This document shows positions 25,182 through 34,578 of a stretch of 64,000 bases of DNA, in pieces (within the stretch, counting starts at the first letter, position 1; each line of letters begins with the position of its first letter). This DNA comes from Anaerosalibacter bizertensis (GTDB lineage: Bacteria; Bacillota; Clostridia; Tissierellales; Sporanaerobacteraceae): contig NZ_VULR01000010.1 of NCBI RefSeq assembly GCF_009696605.1, positions 1-64,000 of the forward strand, in the 5' to 3' direction. The position numbers and the translations under genes are program-made. The notes below the pieces were generated by a model. It was not told the origin of the DNA and did not search any database. It worked only from the letters and a program-made list of their open reading frames with translations.

Positions 25182-26138
25182 ATGCTGATTTATAATATGT
25201 TATCAAAAAAATATAAAGATAAAAGAGTTGTTGATAACTTAGATATCAGAATAAATGAAAAAGATATTGTAGGTTTTTTAGGTCCTAATGGAGCTGGAAA
25301 AACTACTACAATAAAAATGAGTTGTGGATTAATAACACCAACTAGTGGAGATATAGAATGCTATGGATATTCTCTTAAAGAACATAGAAATCATTATTTA
25401 AAAAATATAGGTGCTGTATTAGAAGGAAATAGAAATATCTATTGGAAACTATCGCCTGTAGAAAATATGGAATACTTTGCTGGCATAAAAGGTATAGGGA
25501 GAAAAAAAGTTAAAAATCAGATAGATAAATATATCGAAATGTTTGATTTAAAAGAAAAAAGGAATATAGAATGTGGAAAGCTTTCCAGAGGAATGCAACA
25601 AAAAGTTGCAATATCTTGTAGCTTAATACACGATCCCAAGGTTTTATTTCTTGATGAGCCAACATTAGGTTTAGATATCCATTCTGTTTTATTAATAAGG
25701 GAAACTCTGAAACAATTAGGTGAAGAAGAAAGGGTTATAATTATTACATCTCATGATCTTAATTTTATTAGTTCTTTATGTAATAGAATTATTATTATAA
25801 ATAATGGGTTAAAAGTATTAGATGAAAATATTGGGTTTTTAAAGAATTATTCAGAGGATATCATTTATATTATTAAGACGAAGAGGATTGGTGAGAACCT
25901 GAAGAAAGATATGCAACGGAAATTTACTATATATATAAAAGATTATGAAGATACTAGTGAAATTGAGATAATGTTAGATAGTGAAAATAAAATTCATGAT
26001 TTTTTACATTTTTTAAAAATAAATAATATTAATATAAAAGATATGTATAAAGTTAAAATAGAACTTGAAGATATATTTACTAAAGTTATAAATAATAGGG
26101 AAAATAATATTTTAACTACTAAAAGCTCAAGTGATTAA
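25182..26138 (+). CDS. ABC transporter ATP-binding protein (ABC-2 type exporter)
   Basis: A 318-residue ATPase. Walker A is GPNGAGKTT, the signature LSRGMQQKVAI (variant LSRGM), Walker B VLFLDEPTLGLD, then a switch His in TSHDL. A C-terminal extension of about 95 residues follows the nucleotide-binding domain, as in drug or polysaccharide exporters of the DrrA/CcmA type. AAGGAGAG lies eight bases upstream of the ATG. Its stop overlaps the permease gene by eight bases. The substrate is unknown; only one permease is encoded, so a homodimer is expected. Confidence 0.88.
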   Translation: MLIYNMLSKKYKDKRVVDNLDIRINEKDIVGFLGPNGAGKTTTIKMSCGLITPTSGDIECYGYSLKEHRNHYLKNIGAVLEGNRNIYWKLSPVENMEYFAGIKGIGRKKVKNQIDKYIEMFDLKEKRNIECGKLSRGMQQKVAISCSLIHDPKVLFLDEPTLGLDIHSVLLIRETLKQLGEEERVIIITSHDLNFISSLCNRIIIINNGLKVLDENIGFLKNYSEDIIYIIKTKRIGENLKKDMQRKFTIYIKDYEDTSEIEIMLDSENKIHDFLHFLKINNINIKDMYKVKIELEDIFTKVINNRENNILTTKSSSD

Positions 26139-26853
26139 TTTTTTAATGGATGTATTAGTTTATTATATATTGTTTATGGGACTTTATATTTTTATTAAAA
26201 CTAATATGAGTAAAATGCCGATGGAAGAAATCAACAGGATAATTACAGCACAATTAGTTGGATATATATGTTGGTTTTTCTTTTCATTTACGATTAGTTT
26301 TATGAACAATGGAATTTACAGAGAGTTATTAGAAGGAACATTTGAGCAGGTATGCATTAATCACCATAGTATATTGAAAATTTTCGTAATAAGATTAATT
26401 GTATATTCTATTAGAAATATTATGTTAATGTTACCTTTAGCTTTTCTTTTGGTAATATCTACTAAAGTTAAATTAAATATAACTGTACATACATTAATAA
26501 TATTTTTAATTACGTTATTAGGAATGGCAGGTCTTTCCTTTATAATAGGAGGGGTAACCCTTGTATATAAAAATGTTGGTCAACTACCATTTATTATAAG
26601 TATAATTTTTTTGGGAACTAGTATAACGGATTTATCTATACTACCTCCTAAGTTGCAAAAAATAATATATTCATTTCCATTTGCCAAAAGTGTAGATGTT
26701 TTAAAGAATTTAGAATCTGGAAATCAGATCATTTTAAAAGATGAAATTATTTTTTTACTTATAAATTCTAGTATATACTTGATTATAGGAATTATATTTT
26801 TCAAAAAGAGTTTTAAGAAAGCATCTAATCAAGGTTCATTTTCCAGATTTTAA
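26131..26853 (+). CDS. ABC-2 type permease
   Basis: A 240-residue membrane protein with about six hydrophobic segments, the partner of the ATPase whose gene it overlaps. The start is uncertain: GTG 26131 overlaps the ATPase end, ATG 26146 would give a protein five residues shorter; neither has a clear SD, in line with translational coupling. The central loop RELLEGTFEQVCINHHSI matches the LEGTLEQL-type motif of ABC-2 permeases between helices 2 and 3. A strong terminator follows. Confidence 0.8.
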   Translation: MINFLMDVLVYYILFMGLYIFIKTNMSKMPMEEINRIITAQLVGYICWFFFSFTISFMNNGIYRELLEGTFEQVCINHHSILKIFVIRLIVYSIRNIMLMLPLAFLLVISTKVKLNITVHTLIIFLITLLGMAGLSFIIGGVTLVYKNVGQLPFIISIIFLGTSITDLSILPPKLQKIIYSFPFAKSVDVLKNLESGNQIILKDEIIFLLINSSIYLIIGIIFFKKSFKKASNQGSFSRF

Positions 26854-26858
26854 AAGGG

Positions 26859-26903
26859 ACTATCTCAAAATAACTTAAAAGTTATTTTGAGATAGTTTTT
26901 TTA
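26859..26903 (+). terminator. Terminator of the ABC operon with an 18-base perfect stem
   Basis: ACTATCTCAAAATAACTT is followed after two bases by its exact complement and seven T. The sequence GGGACTATCTCAAAATAA resembles the tip of IS1182-type elements such as the one at 250, so this terminator may derive from IS ends. Confidence 0.85.
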
Positions 26904-27031
26904 TATCTTCATAAATTATATTTAACTTAAATTGCCAGAGATTTGATATTGGATTGTAACCATTTATACAGGTATAGATACTATAATATTATATGTTGAG
27001 ATATTTAATCAAGAAATGTTGGAGGCATGAA

Positions 27032-27885
27032 ATGAAAAGGAGAAGAGGAAGAAGGAGAAAACTTAGAGTAGTTAATAAAATAAGGTTTGCTTTTTCATTA
27101 ACTTAATTATTGGAGTTATATTTATTTTAAATTTTTCTGTAAAGGCAATTTTCAACAAAGAAGGTAAAAATAAAGTTGTCCCAAAGGCAGAAAAATCAAC
27201 TTGTTCTGTAAAAGATTCTGAAGTTAAAACAAAAAGTAAATCAGAAAAAGAAAAAAGCCCAAAAAGTAATGTAAAAGAAGTAGAAGAAACTCCTGTATTT
27301 AAAGAGGAAGAAGTCATTGAAAAGAAAGAAGACAATGGGAATAAAAGCTATAATTATAAAGAGATTTTTAAAGAGAGTCTATTTATAGGAGATTCAATTA
27401 CTGATAGTTTATCTGCATATGAAGTATTGGATGAACGAAATGTTATTGCTAAACTAGGTCTTACAGCAGTAGGTGCTCAAAAGGAAGTTATTAATATTGG
27501 TGAAGGAAACTTTTCAAAGGTATATATATTATTCGGAATGAATGATATTCTCATGGGTATTAGCGATGAAAAGTTCACACAAAATTATATAGATTTAATA
27601 CATATAATTCAGAAAAAGCTACCAAATGCTGACATATATGTCCAATCTATTCTTCCTGTTTCACCAAAGGTTCAAAATAAAAAACCTGCGTTGAATAATT
27701 TAAAAATAGAAGAGTTTAATTCTGCATTAATTAGAATATGTAAAGATGAAGGAATAAATTATATAAATCTAAGGCCTATATTAAAGGGAAAAGAAAATTT
27801 ATTTGAACCAGATGGAATGCACCTTAAATATGCCTTTTATAAACAATGGTTAAATTATATTATAAATAACAATTCACAGCAATAA
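27032..27885 (+). pseudogene. SGNH-type esterase with a -1 frameshift near its start
   Basis: ATG 27032 with GGAGG six bases upstream opens a frame (MKRRRGRRRKLRVVNKIRF...) that stops at 27104-27106. Adding one T to the T5 run at 27091-27095 joins it to the open frame that continues to 27885: a membrane anchor (INLIIGVIFILNF), a Lys/Glu-rich linker and an SGNH domain. All catalytic blocks are present: GDSITDS, FGMNDI and DGMHL. The restored product would have about 284 residues. It heads a surface O-acylation cluster. Real mutation, slippage in the T run and sequencing error are all possible; a separate start at TTG 27427 would lose the catalytic Ser. Confidence 0.8.
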
Positions 27886-27909
27886 GGTTAATTAAAGGAG
27901 GAATTTTAT

Positions 27910-28404
27910 ATGAAGAAATTATTTGGAGGTAGAACTAAGAGTATTTTTATTATTGCTATTTTGATATTTGGTATATCAATTATTTCAACAGGTTGTTCTT
28001 CTAAGAAAGAAGTAAAAGAGATTTCCATTGATGATATAGTTGAGAAAATTAAAAATGAAGCAGATATGTCTAATTTAAAAGAAGGAGATAGTGATAAATT
28101 AAAAAAGCTTTATGATATTAGTGATGATGAAGTTGAAGAATTTTCATTACATATAGCTTCATCAAATATTAAGGCTAATGAGTTATTAATATTAAAGGTT
28201 AGGGATGAAAAAGATTTATCTAATATAGAGGATAAGATCAATAAAAGAATAGAAAATCAGTCTGAAAGTTTTAAAGACTATCTTCCAGACGAGTATTATT
28301 TAATAGAGAAGCATGTACTAAAGGCTAATAATAACTATATGCTGTTTGCAGTATCGAAAGATGGGGAAAAAATAGAAGGTATATTCAATGATGCATTTAA
28401 ATAA
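27910..28404 (+). CDS. DUF4358 lipoprotein
   Basis: A 164-residue lipoprotein with a signal peptide and lipobox STGC (Cys29), matching the DUF4358 family: a short DDIVEKIKNEADMSNLKEGD segment, then DISDDEVEEFSLHIASSNIKANELLILK and a C-terminal YEMF-like part (NNNYMLFAVS). AAAGGAGG lies ten bases before the ATG. The family is commonly found beside MBOAT and DHHW genes in clostridia, as here, and its function is unknown. Confidence 0.82.
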   Translation: MKKLFGGRTKSIFIIAILIFGISIISTGCSSKKEVKEISIDDIVEKIKNEADMSNLKEGDSDKLKKLYDISDDEVEEFSLHIASSNIKANELLILKVRDEKDLSNIEDKINKRIENQSESFKDYLPDEYYLIEKHVLKANNNYMLFAVSKDGEKIEGIFNDAFK

Positions 28405-28436
28405 ACAATAAATACTCCTAAGGTGGTGGACAAGGT

Positions 28437-29843
28437 TTGGTTTTTAGCAGTTTAATATTTATTTTTGTATTTTTACCTTTAGTATTATCAGTATATTATA
28501 TTAGTCCCAGAAAGATAAGAAACCTTGTCTTTTTCATAGCTAGTCTAATATTTTATGCTTGGGGAGAGCCGATATATATATCTATTATGCTTTTCTCTAC
28601 AGTATTTGATTATTTTAATGGATTATTTATAGATAAGTATAGAGAAAATAAGAAAATTACAAAATTAGTTTTAGTTAATTCATTAGTTGTAAATTTAGGA
28701 ATTCTTTGTTTCTTTAAATACTATGGATTCATAGTGAACAATATAAACAATTTTTTTAATATGAGTATAAAGGCCATAGAATTACCTCTTCCCTTGGGAA
28801 TCTCTTTTTATACATTTCAAACCTTGTCATATACAATAGATGTATATTTAGGTAAAGTTAAGTCACAGAAAAATATTATTTCTTTCGGTACTTATATAGC
28901 CATGTTTCCTCAGTTAGTGGCAGGGCCAATAGTTAGATATAGTGATGTAGCCTTAGAGTTAGAAAATAGGCATGAAAGCTTCAATTTGTTTGGGGAAGGA
29001 GCAGAATTATTTATTATAGGACTATCTAAGAAAGTACTCCTTGCAAACAATATAGGAATACTTTGGGATAGTATAAAAGCTGCCCCTATAAGTGAGCTTT
29101 CAGTTTTTTCAGCGTGGCTGGGAATAATAGCTTTTACATTTCAGATATATTTTGATTTCAGTGGGTATTCTGATATGGCTATAGGACTAGGAAAAATGTT
29201 CGGATTTAATCTTATGAAAAACTTTGACTATCCCTATATTTCTAAAAGCGTAACCGAATTTTGGAGAAGGTGGCATATTTCTCTTGGTTCTTGGTTTAGG
29301 GAATATGTATATATACCTCTTGGTGGCAATAGAGAGGGGAGAGTAAAACAATATAGGAACTTATTTATAGTATGGTTTCTAACAGGACTTTGGCATGGAG
29401 CAAATTGGAACTTTATTTTGTGGGGATTATATTATTGTGGATTTTTGATCATAGAAAAAACTTTTTTACAAAAATGGTTAAAAGATAAACCAGTATTTAT
29501 CAGCCATATATATACTATTTTAGTAATAATAGTAGGATGGGTATTTTTTGAATTTGAAGATATAGACAAAGGTATAAGCTTTATTAAAACTATGTTTGGG
29601 TTTGGTAATAACCTACTTTATGATGGTAAAGCTATTTACTATTTATATACCAATGCATTACTATTTATAGTATTAGCCATATGTTCTACACCAATTATTG
29701 GTTCGAGAATAAAAAGATTAAAAGATAGCTTAAAATTCAGAGGGAATATAATTATACCTATAATATTTATGGTGCTATTATTTATATGTACAGCTTATCT
29801 TGTAGATGAAAGTTATAATCCTTTTCTATATTTTAGGTTTTAA
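28437..29843 (+). CDS. MBOAT-family O-acyltransferase (AlgI/PatA-like)
   Basis: A 468-residue membrane protein with about eleven hydrophobic segments. Family motifs are FFIASLIFYAWGEP, the TEFWRRWHISLGSWFREYVYIPLGGN block and the active-site His in LTGLWHGANWNF. Such proteins pass acetyl groups across the membrane for O-acetylation of cell-wall or surface polymers. TTG start at 28437 with an AGGTGGTGG SD. The next gene encodes the partner DHHW protein, and an SGNH and a DUF4358 gene precede it. Confidence 0.93.
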   Translation: MVFSSLIFIFVFLPLVLSVYYISPRKIRNLVFFIASLIFYAWGEPIYISIMLFSTVFDYFNGLFIDKYRENKKITKLVLVNSLVVNLGILCFFKYYGFIVNNINNFFNMSIKAIELPLPLGISFYTFQTLSYTIDVYLGKVKSQKNIISFGTYIAMFPQLVAGPIVRYSDVALELENRHESFNLFGEGAELFIIGLSKKVLLANNIGILWDSIKAAPISELSVFSAWLGIIAFTFQIYFDFSGYSDMAIGLGKMFGFNLMKNFDYPYISKSVTEFWRRWHISLGSWFREYVYIPLGGNREGRVKQYRNLFIVWFLTGLWHGANWNFILWGLYYCGFLIIEKTFLQKWLKDKPVFISHIYTILVIIVGWVFFEFEDIDKGISFIKTMFGFGNNLLYDGKAIYYLYTNALLFIVLAICSTPIIGSRIKRLKDSLKFRGNIIIPIIFMVLLFICTAYLVDESYNPFLYFRF

Positions 29844-29861
29844 AGAGAAAGAGGTGTTATT

Positions 29862-31001
29862 TTGAAGGAAGATAATAATTCATATAAATACATTATTGGA
29901 CTAATGCTATTAGGGTATATTGGTATCATGATATTTACTAATATAATAACTTCAGATAGGGTTTTTTCAGATATGGAAAATAGGAGACTTGAACAGGTGC
30001 CTAAATTTTCTTTTGAGAAACTTTCCAAAGGAGAATTTACATCAAATTTCGAAAAATATACTTCAGATCAGTTTCCTTTTAGAGATTTTTTTATAGGGAT
30101 AAAGTCAAACTGTGAAAGAATTTTAGGTAAAAAAGAAAACAACGATGTATTTTTAGGAAAAGATGGATACTTAATGGAAAAGTTTAATAAACCAGATGAT
30201 GAGAATCTAGAAAGTAAAATTGATACAATTAATTCTTTTTCTAGAAACAATCCTAATACCAATAAATATTTTATATTAGTCCCAAATTCAGTTAAAGTTT
30301 TAGAAGATAAACTTCCTGCTTTTGCACCTGTCGATGATGAACTTTTTTATATAGATAAGGTTAAAAGTAATCTTGATAAAGATATTAAAATTATAGATAT
30401 ATATGATGAGCTTCTTTCTAAGAAAGATGAGTATATATATTATAAAACAGATCATCATTGGACAAGTAAAGGGGCTTTTTATGCCTATAAAAGATTAGGT
30501 GAAAGTATGGGATTTTATCCTCATGGGAATGACTATTTCGATATAAAAGAGGTTACTGACAGTTTTTATGGATCTCTTTATTCAAAAGGTAGATTTAGAA
30601 ATATAAAGGGTGATAGCATTGAACTATACATTCCTAAAAAAAGTGAAAATTGTACAGTAGAATACTATGATGAGAAAAAGACTTCCAATTCACTATATAA
30701 TATGGAAAGTCTTAAGGAAAAGGATAAATATACTGTTTTTCTCAATGGAAATCATTCATTATTGAAGATAAATACTGATATTTCCAATAGTAAAAAATTA
30801 TTAATTATAAAAGACTCCTATGCTAATAGCCTAGTCCCTTTTTTAACGGGGCACTATAATGAGATATACATGATAGATTTAAGATACTTTAATGAAGATT
30901 TAAGCAAGTTTATTAAAGAGAATAATATAGATGATACGTTAATTTTATATAATGTTAAAACATTTTTTGAAGATAACTCTATAGAAAAAATTTCATGGTA
31001 A
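29862..31001 (+). CDS. DHHW protein (AlgX/AlgJ-like acetyltransferase domain)
   Basis: A 379-residue protein anchored by an N-terminal helix (about 11-30) with an extracellular SGNH-like domain. The name-giving motif is KTDHHWTSKGAFYAYK; a Ser nucleophile is likely in LIIKDSYANSLVPFL. It would receive acetyl groups from the MBOAT protein and transfer them to the polymer. TTG start at 29862 with GAGGTG upstream. Last gene of the cluster, followed by a terminator. Confidence 0.9.
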   Translation: MKEDNNSYKYIIGLMLLGYIGIMIFTNIITSDRVFSDMENRRLEQVPKFSFEKLSKGEFTSNFEKYTSDQFPFRDFFIGIKSNCERILGKKENNDVFLGKDGYLMEKFNKPDDENLESKIDTINSFSRNNPNTNKYFILVPNSVKVLEDKLPAFAPVDDELFYIDKVKSNLDKDIKIIDIYDELLSKKDEYIYYKTDHHWTSKGAFYAYKRLGESMGFYPHGNDYFDIKEVTDSFYGSLYSKGRFRNIKGDSIELYIPKKSENCTVEYYDEKKTSNSLYNMESLKEKDKYTVFLNGNHSLLKINTDISNSKKLLIIKDSYANSLVPFLTGHYNEIYMIDLRYFNEDLSKFIKENNIDDTLILYNVKTFFEDNSIEKISW

Positions 31002-31002
31002 A

Positions 31003-31037
31003 AAATGTACTGTAATTAAATCACAGTACATTTTTTT
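31003..31037 (+). terminator. Terminator of the O-acylation cluster
   Basis: AAATGTACTGT and ACAGTACATTT surround a nine-base loop, with a run of seven T. Its stem is nearly the same as that of the terminator after korB. Confidence 0.8.
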
Positions 31038-31121
31038 GTTTTTCTATAAGACATTAGGGTATAAATTACATTAAGATACAATATAAAGAAAATAGGAATA
31101 GAATCATAGGGGGTATAGAAA

Positions 31122-32798
31122 ATGGATTATAGTATACTTGTAGGCGGTGAAGCAGGCCAGGGTATGGATACATTTGCTCATATTCTTGAAAGAACTTTAA
31201 AACGTCTAGGGTTCTATGTGTTTAAACATAATGATTATATGTCCAGAGTAAGAGGAGGACATAATTTTATGCAGGTTAGATTTTCAAATGTACCTATATA
31301 TACATACAGTTCAAAGGTGGACATTGTATTTGCATTAAATGATGAAACAGTAGAACTGCATAAATCTAAGTTAAAGGATGAAGGGATAATAGTTTGTGAC
31401 AATGATATTGGAAAAGATGAAGATGTGCTACATTTACCTTTAATAGATATATCAAAAGAAGTCAAAGATAGAAGGGTATATACTACTGCAGGTTTAGGAG
31501 CTATATTAAAATATTTTGGACTTCCAGTTGATAGGGCAGAATCTGTATTAAGAGATGAGTTTAAAGAAAGTGCAGCAGAAAGCAATATAAAGGCTTTAAA
31601 GAAAGGATATGAAGTAATAGAAAGCAAATATAATTTAGAACCATCTAAAGATGAAAATATAATAATAAATGGTAATCAAGCCGTAGGTTTAGGAGCTATA
31701 GCAGCAGGTTGTAAGTTTTATTGTGGATATCCTATGACGCCATCATCAGGAGTATTAGAATATATATCTTCTAAGTCTAGGGAAATGGAAATAATGGTTG
31801 ATCAGGTTGAAGATGAAGTGGCAGCACTAAATATGGCATTAGGAGCTTCTTATGCTGGTGTAAGAGCCATGACGGGTTCTTCTGGTGGTGGATTTGCACT
31901 GATGGTAGAAGCACTAAGCCTTGCAGGAATAATAGAAACTCCAGTAGTTGTTATAAATGTACAAAGGCCAGGACCGGCTACAGGATTTCCAACTAGGACA
32001 GAGCAAGCAGATCTTAGATTTATGATTCATGCTGGCCATGGTGAATTTCCAAGAATGATTATAGCACTTAGAGATCCTGAAGATGCATTTTATCAAACAG
32101 CTAGAGCATTTAATTTAGCAGAAAAATATCAGATACCAGTACTTCTAATGAGCGATCAACATCTAGCAGACTATACAAGAACTATGAAACCTTTTGATTT
32201 TAGCAAAATAAATATAGAAAGACATATTTCTGGAGCCGAAGCAGTAACTGATGAAGAGTATAAAAGATATAAATATACAGGAAATGGCATTTCACCTAGA
32301 TTGATACCTGGAAAAGTTCCGGGACAAGTAGTACTTGTAGACAGTGATGAACATGATGAGCGAGGAAATATAACAGAAAGTGCTGAAACAAGAATAAATA
32401 TGGTAAACAAAAGATTAAAGAAATTTGAGGCATTGAAAGAAGAAGTTGAAGAGCCTTGGTTAATAGGAACAGAAGAACCAGAAAATCTTATTGTGTGCTG
32501 GGGTTCTACTTATGGTGCTGTAAGAGAAGCAGTAGAGAGATTAAATGGGGAAGGGGTATCTGTAGGAGCATTGGTATATGGAGATATATGGCCACTACCG
32601 ACTAAGCGATTATTGGAAATGAATAAGTATGCAAAAAAAATTATAGACATAGAACAAAATGCCACAGGGCAACTTGATAGTCTCATAAGGGAAGAAGCAC
32701 TTATAAAATGTAGCCATAAAGTACTGAAATATGATGGCCGACCATTTAGTGGAGACGAGATATATGAGAGGCTAAAGGGGGTTATAGATAATGAGTAA
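31122..32798 (+). CDS. 2-oxoacid:ferredoxin oxidoreductase, fused gamma-alpha subunit
   Basis: A 558-residue subunit: gamma domain (about 1-180, GGEAGQGMDTFAHIL at the start) fused to the alpha domain (about 190-545, with CGYPMTPSSG and the TPP pyrimidine-side region). With the beta subunit it oxidises a 2-oxoacid to its acyl-CoA with ferredoxin reduction. 2-Oxoglutarate is the usual assignment for KorA-type fusions, but branched-chain or other 2-oxoacids cannot be excluded. No ferredoxin domain is present. GGGGGT lies ten bases before the ATG. Confidence 0.9.
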   Translation: MDYSILVGGEAGQGMDTFAHILERTLKRLGFYVFKHNDYMSRVRGGHNFMQVRFSNVPIYTYSSKVDIVFALNDETVELHKSKLKDEGIIVCDNDIGKDEDVLHLPLIDISKEVKDRRVYTTAGLGAILKYFGLPVDRAESVLRDEFKESAAESNIKALKKGYEVIESKYNLEPSKDENIIINGNQAVGLGAIAAGCKFYCGYPMTPSSGVLEYISSKSREMEIMVDQVEDEVAALNMALGASYAGVRAMTGSSGGGFALMVEALSLAGIIETPVVVINVQRPGPATGFPTRTEQADLRFMIHAGHGEFPRMIIALRDPEDAFYQTARAFNLAEKYQIPVLLMSDQHLADYTRTMKPFDFSKINIERHISGAEAVTDEEYKRYKYTGNGISPRLIPGKVPGQVVLVDSDEHDERGNITESAETRINMVNKRLKKFEALKEEVEEPWLIGTEEPENLIVCWGSTYGAVREAVERLNGEGVSVGALVYGDIWPLPTKRLLEMNKYAKKIIDIEQNATGQLDSLIREEALIKCSHKVLKYDGRPFSGDEIYERLKGVIDNE

Positions 32799-33642
32799 GC
32801 ATGAATTTAAACTATATGAACCAGCATGGTGTCCTGGATGTGGGAATTTTGGTATAAGAACTGCATTAAAGCAAGCTTTAGAAGAATTAGGTTTAAAACC
32901 TCATGAAGTAGTTATATCTTCAGGAATAGGACAGGCAGCAAAAATGCCCCATTATATAAAAGTAAATGGATTTAATGGTCTTCATGGTAGAGCATTACCT
33001 CCAGCTATAGGCATAAAAATGTCAAATAAAGATTTAAAAGTAATTGTAGAATCAGGTGATGGGGATAGCTATGGTGAAGGTGGAAATCATTTTATTCATA
33101 CAATAAGGCGTAATATAGATATAGCCCATTTTGTACATGATAACCAAATATATGGTTTAACTAAAGGTCAAGGCTCACCTACTACTGCAATGGGTCAAAA
33201 AACCACATTACAATTTGATGGAGTAAAAGTAGAGCAGTTAAATCCTCTGGCACTAGCTATGACTATGGGAGCAGGTTTTGTTGCAAGAGGATTTTCAGGA
33301 GATATTCCACATTTAGTTGAAATTATGAAAGAAGCAATAAACTATAAAGGGTATGCTTTAGTAGATATACTTCAACCTTGTGTAGTTTGGAATAAAGTAA
33401 ATACCTTTGCTTGGTACAAAAAAAGGGTATATCATCTTCCTGAAGACTATGATTATACAAATAAAGAGGAAGCTTTTAAAAAGGCTATGGAATTTGGAGA
33501 TAGAATACCTACAGGTATAATATATAAAGTAGACAAAGAAACTTATGATGATAAATTTGATTTTATAAAGAATGGAAAACCTCTTGTAGATAGAGAGCTT
33601 AATCCAATGGATGCAGAAAAATTACTTGAAGAGTTTGTATAA
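32791..33642 (+). CDS. 2-oxoacid:ferredoxin oxidoreductase, beta subunit
   Basis: A 283-residue thiamine diphosphate subunit. CPGCGNFG near the start gives two ligands of the 4Fe-4S cluster, ESGDGDSYGEGGNH is the TPP/Mg site and DNQIYGLTKGQGSPTT follows, with a later Cys in LQPCVVWN. The gene overlaps the fused subunit by eight bases (ATGAGTAA), so the two are made together. A terminator follows. Confidence 0.92.
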   Translation: MSKHEFKLYEPAWCPGCGNFGIRTALKQALEELGLKPHEVVISSGIGQAAKMPHYIKVNGFNGLHGRALPPAIGIKMSNKDLKVIVESGDGDSYGEGGNHFIHTIRRNIDIAHFVHDNQIYGLTKGQGSPTTAMGQKTTLQFDGVKVEQLNPLALAMTMGAGFVARGFSGDIPHLVEIMKEAINYKGYALVDILQPCVVWNKVNTFAWYKKRVYHLPEDYDYTNKEEAFKKAMEFGDRIPTGIIYKVDKETYDDKFDFIKNGKPLVDRELNPMDAEKLLEEFV

Positions 33643-33655
33643 AAAATAGATATTT

Positions 33656-33692
33656 AAAAATGTACTGCCATTTAAATTGCAGTACATTTTTT
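33656..33692 (+). terminator. Terminator of the oxidoreductase pair
   Basis: AAAAATGTACTGC and GCAGTACATTTTTT surround a ten-base loop. Compare the stem at 31003-31037. Confidence 0.8.
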
Positions 33693-33754
33693 ATTGGGAA
33701 TTATAATTTCATAAAATAAGAACAAATGAAGCAATATATTAGCAGGGTGATGAT

Positions 33755-34471
33755 ATGGGGAGCAAAAATTATAGATCATTAATTGTTAAAATTTCACTAA
33801 TAATAATTAGCATATTATATGCATTGTTTATATATATAGATATTTTTGATGGCAAATTTACAATATCCTTAGACAGGATTAAATATATATGTATAGTACT
33901 ATGTTTTTTAATATCTCTTCTTACAGGTAAAGATGCATTAAATAAAAGGGATTTATGTCTGCTCCAACTAGGATTGTTTTTCACTGTTATTGCAGATTTC
34001 TTTCTTATAATCCTTGTAAATAATGTTTTAGGAGTAGTGTCTTTTTGTTTTACTCAGATATTTTATTCTATTAGATATAGAAGTGGGGAGTTTAAACTGG
34101 TACTTAAAAATTCTATAATTATATTTTTATTAGTATCAATATTTTATTTAACAACAAATCATTTCATTGTAGATATGGATATTTTAATTGGTGTATCTTT
34201 ATATTATTCAATATTTTTAATAAGCAATGTTGTGAAGTCAATAAAAATTTGTAAATATAATTTATATCCAAGCCCAAATAAGTACATGATAGCTATAGGA
34301 ATGATACTATTCCTTTTATGTGATATAAATGTTGCCCTTCGCAGCATATCAGGAGATATATATTCTCTATGGAATATTGCAGATTTATATACCAATATAT
34401 TTTCTTCACTAGTTTGGATTTTCTATATTCCGTCCCAAGTACTACTTTCATTAAGTGGATATAGATTTTAA
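33755..34471 (+). CDS. Membrane protein, possibly YhhN/lysoplasmalogenase family
   Basis: A 238-residue protein with about eight hydrophobic segments. The stretches LGLFFTVIADFFLI and FCFTQIFYSIRY, and a late LFLLCDINVALR, resemble the conserved Asp-containing helices of YhhN (TMEM86) proteins, some of which cleave the vinyl ether bond of lysoplasmalogens. Many anaerobic clostridia have plasmalogens, so the role is plausible, but the match is by pattern. AGGGTGAT lies before the ATG. Apparently monocistronic. Confidence 0.55.
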   Translation: MGSKNYRSLIVKISLIIISILYALFIYIDIFDGKFTISLDRIKYICIVLCFLISLLTGKDALNKRDLCLLQLGLFFTVIADFFLIILVNNVLGVVSFCFTQIFYSIRYRSGEFKLVLKNSIIIFLLVSIFYLTTNHFIVDMDILIGVSLYYSIFLISNVVKSIKICKYNLYPSPNKYMIAIGMILFLLCDINVALRSISGDIYSLWNIADLYTNIFSSLVWIFYIPSQVLLSLSGYRF

Positions 34472-34578
34472 GATTTTAATTTTGTTGGATAGCTGCAGAT
34501 ATTAACAAACAATAGTATAATATAATGTATTAGCGATATATGTCGTAATATAAGTTTATAGGAATGGAGATGAAAAAG

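Noticed and set aside
27072-27335. Open frame of 87 codons on the minus strand
   Set aside because: It is antisense to the Lys/Glu-rich linker of the SGNH gene and consists of Ser/Phe repeats produced by that composition.
27427-27885. Separate short gene starting at TTG 27427
   Set aside because: The reading frame stays open upstream and includes GDSITDS with the catalytic Ser, so the true gene starts earlier and is frameshifted.
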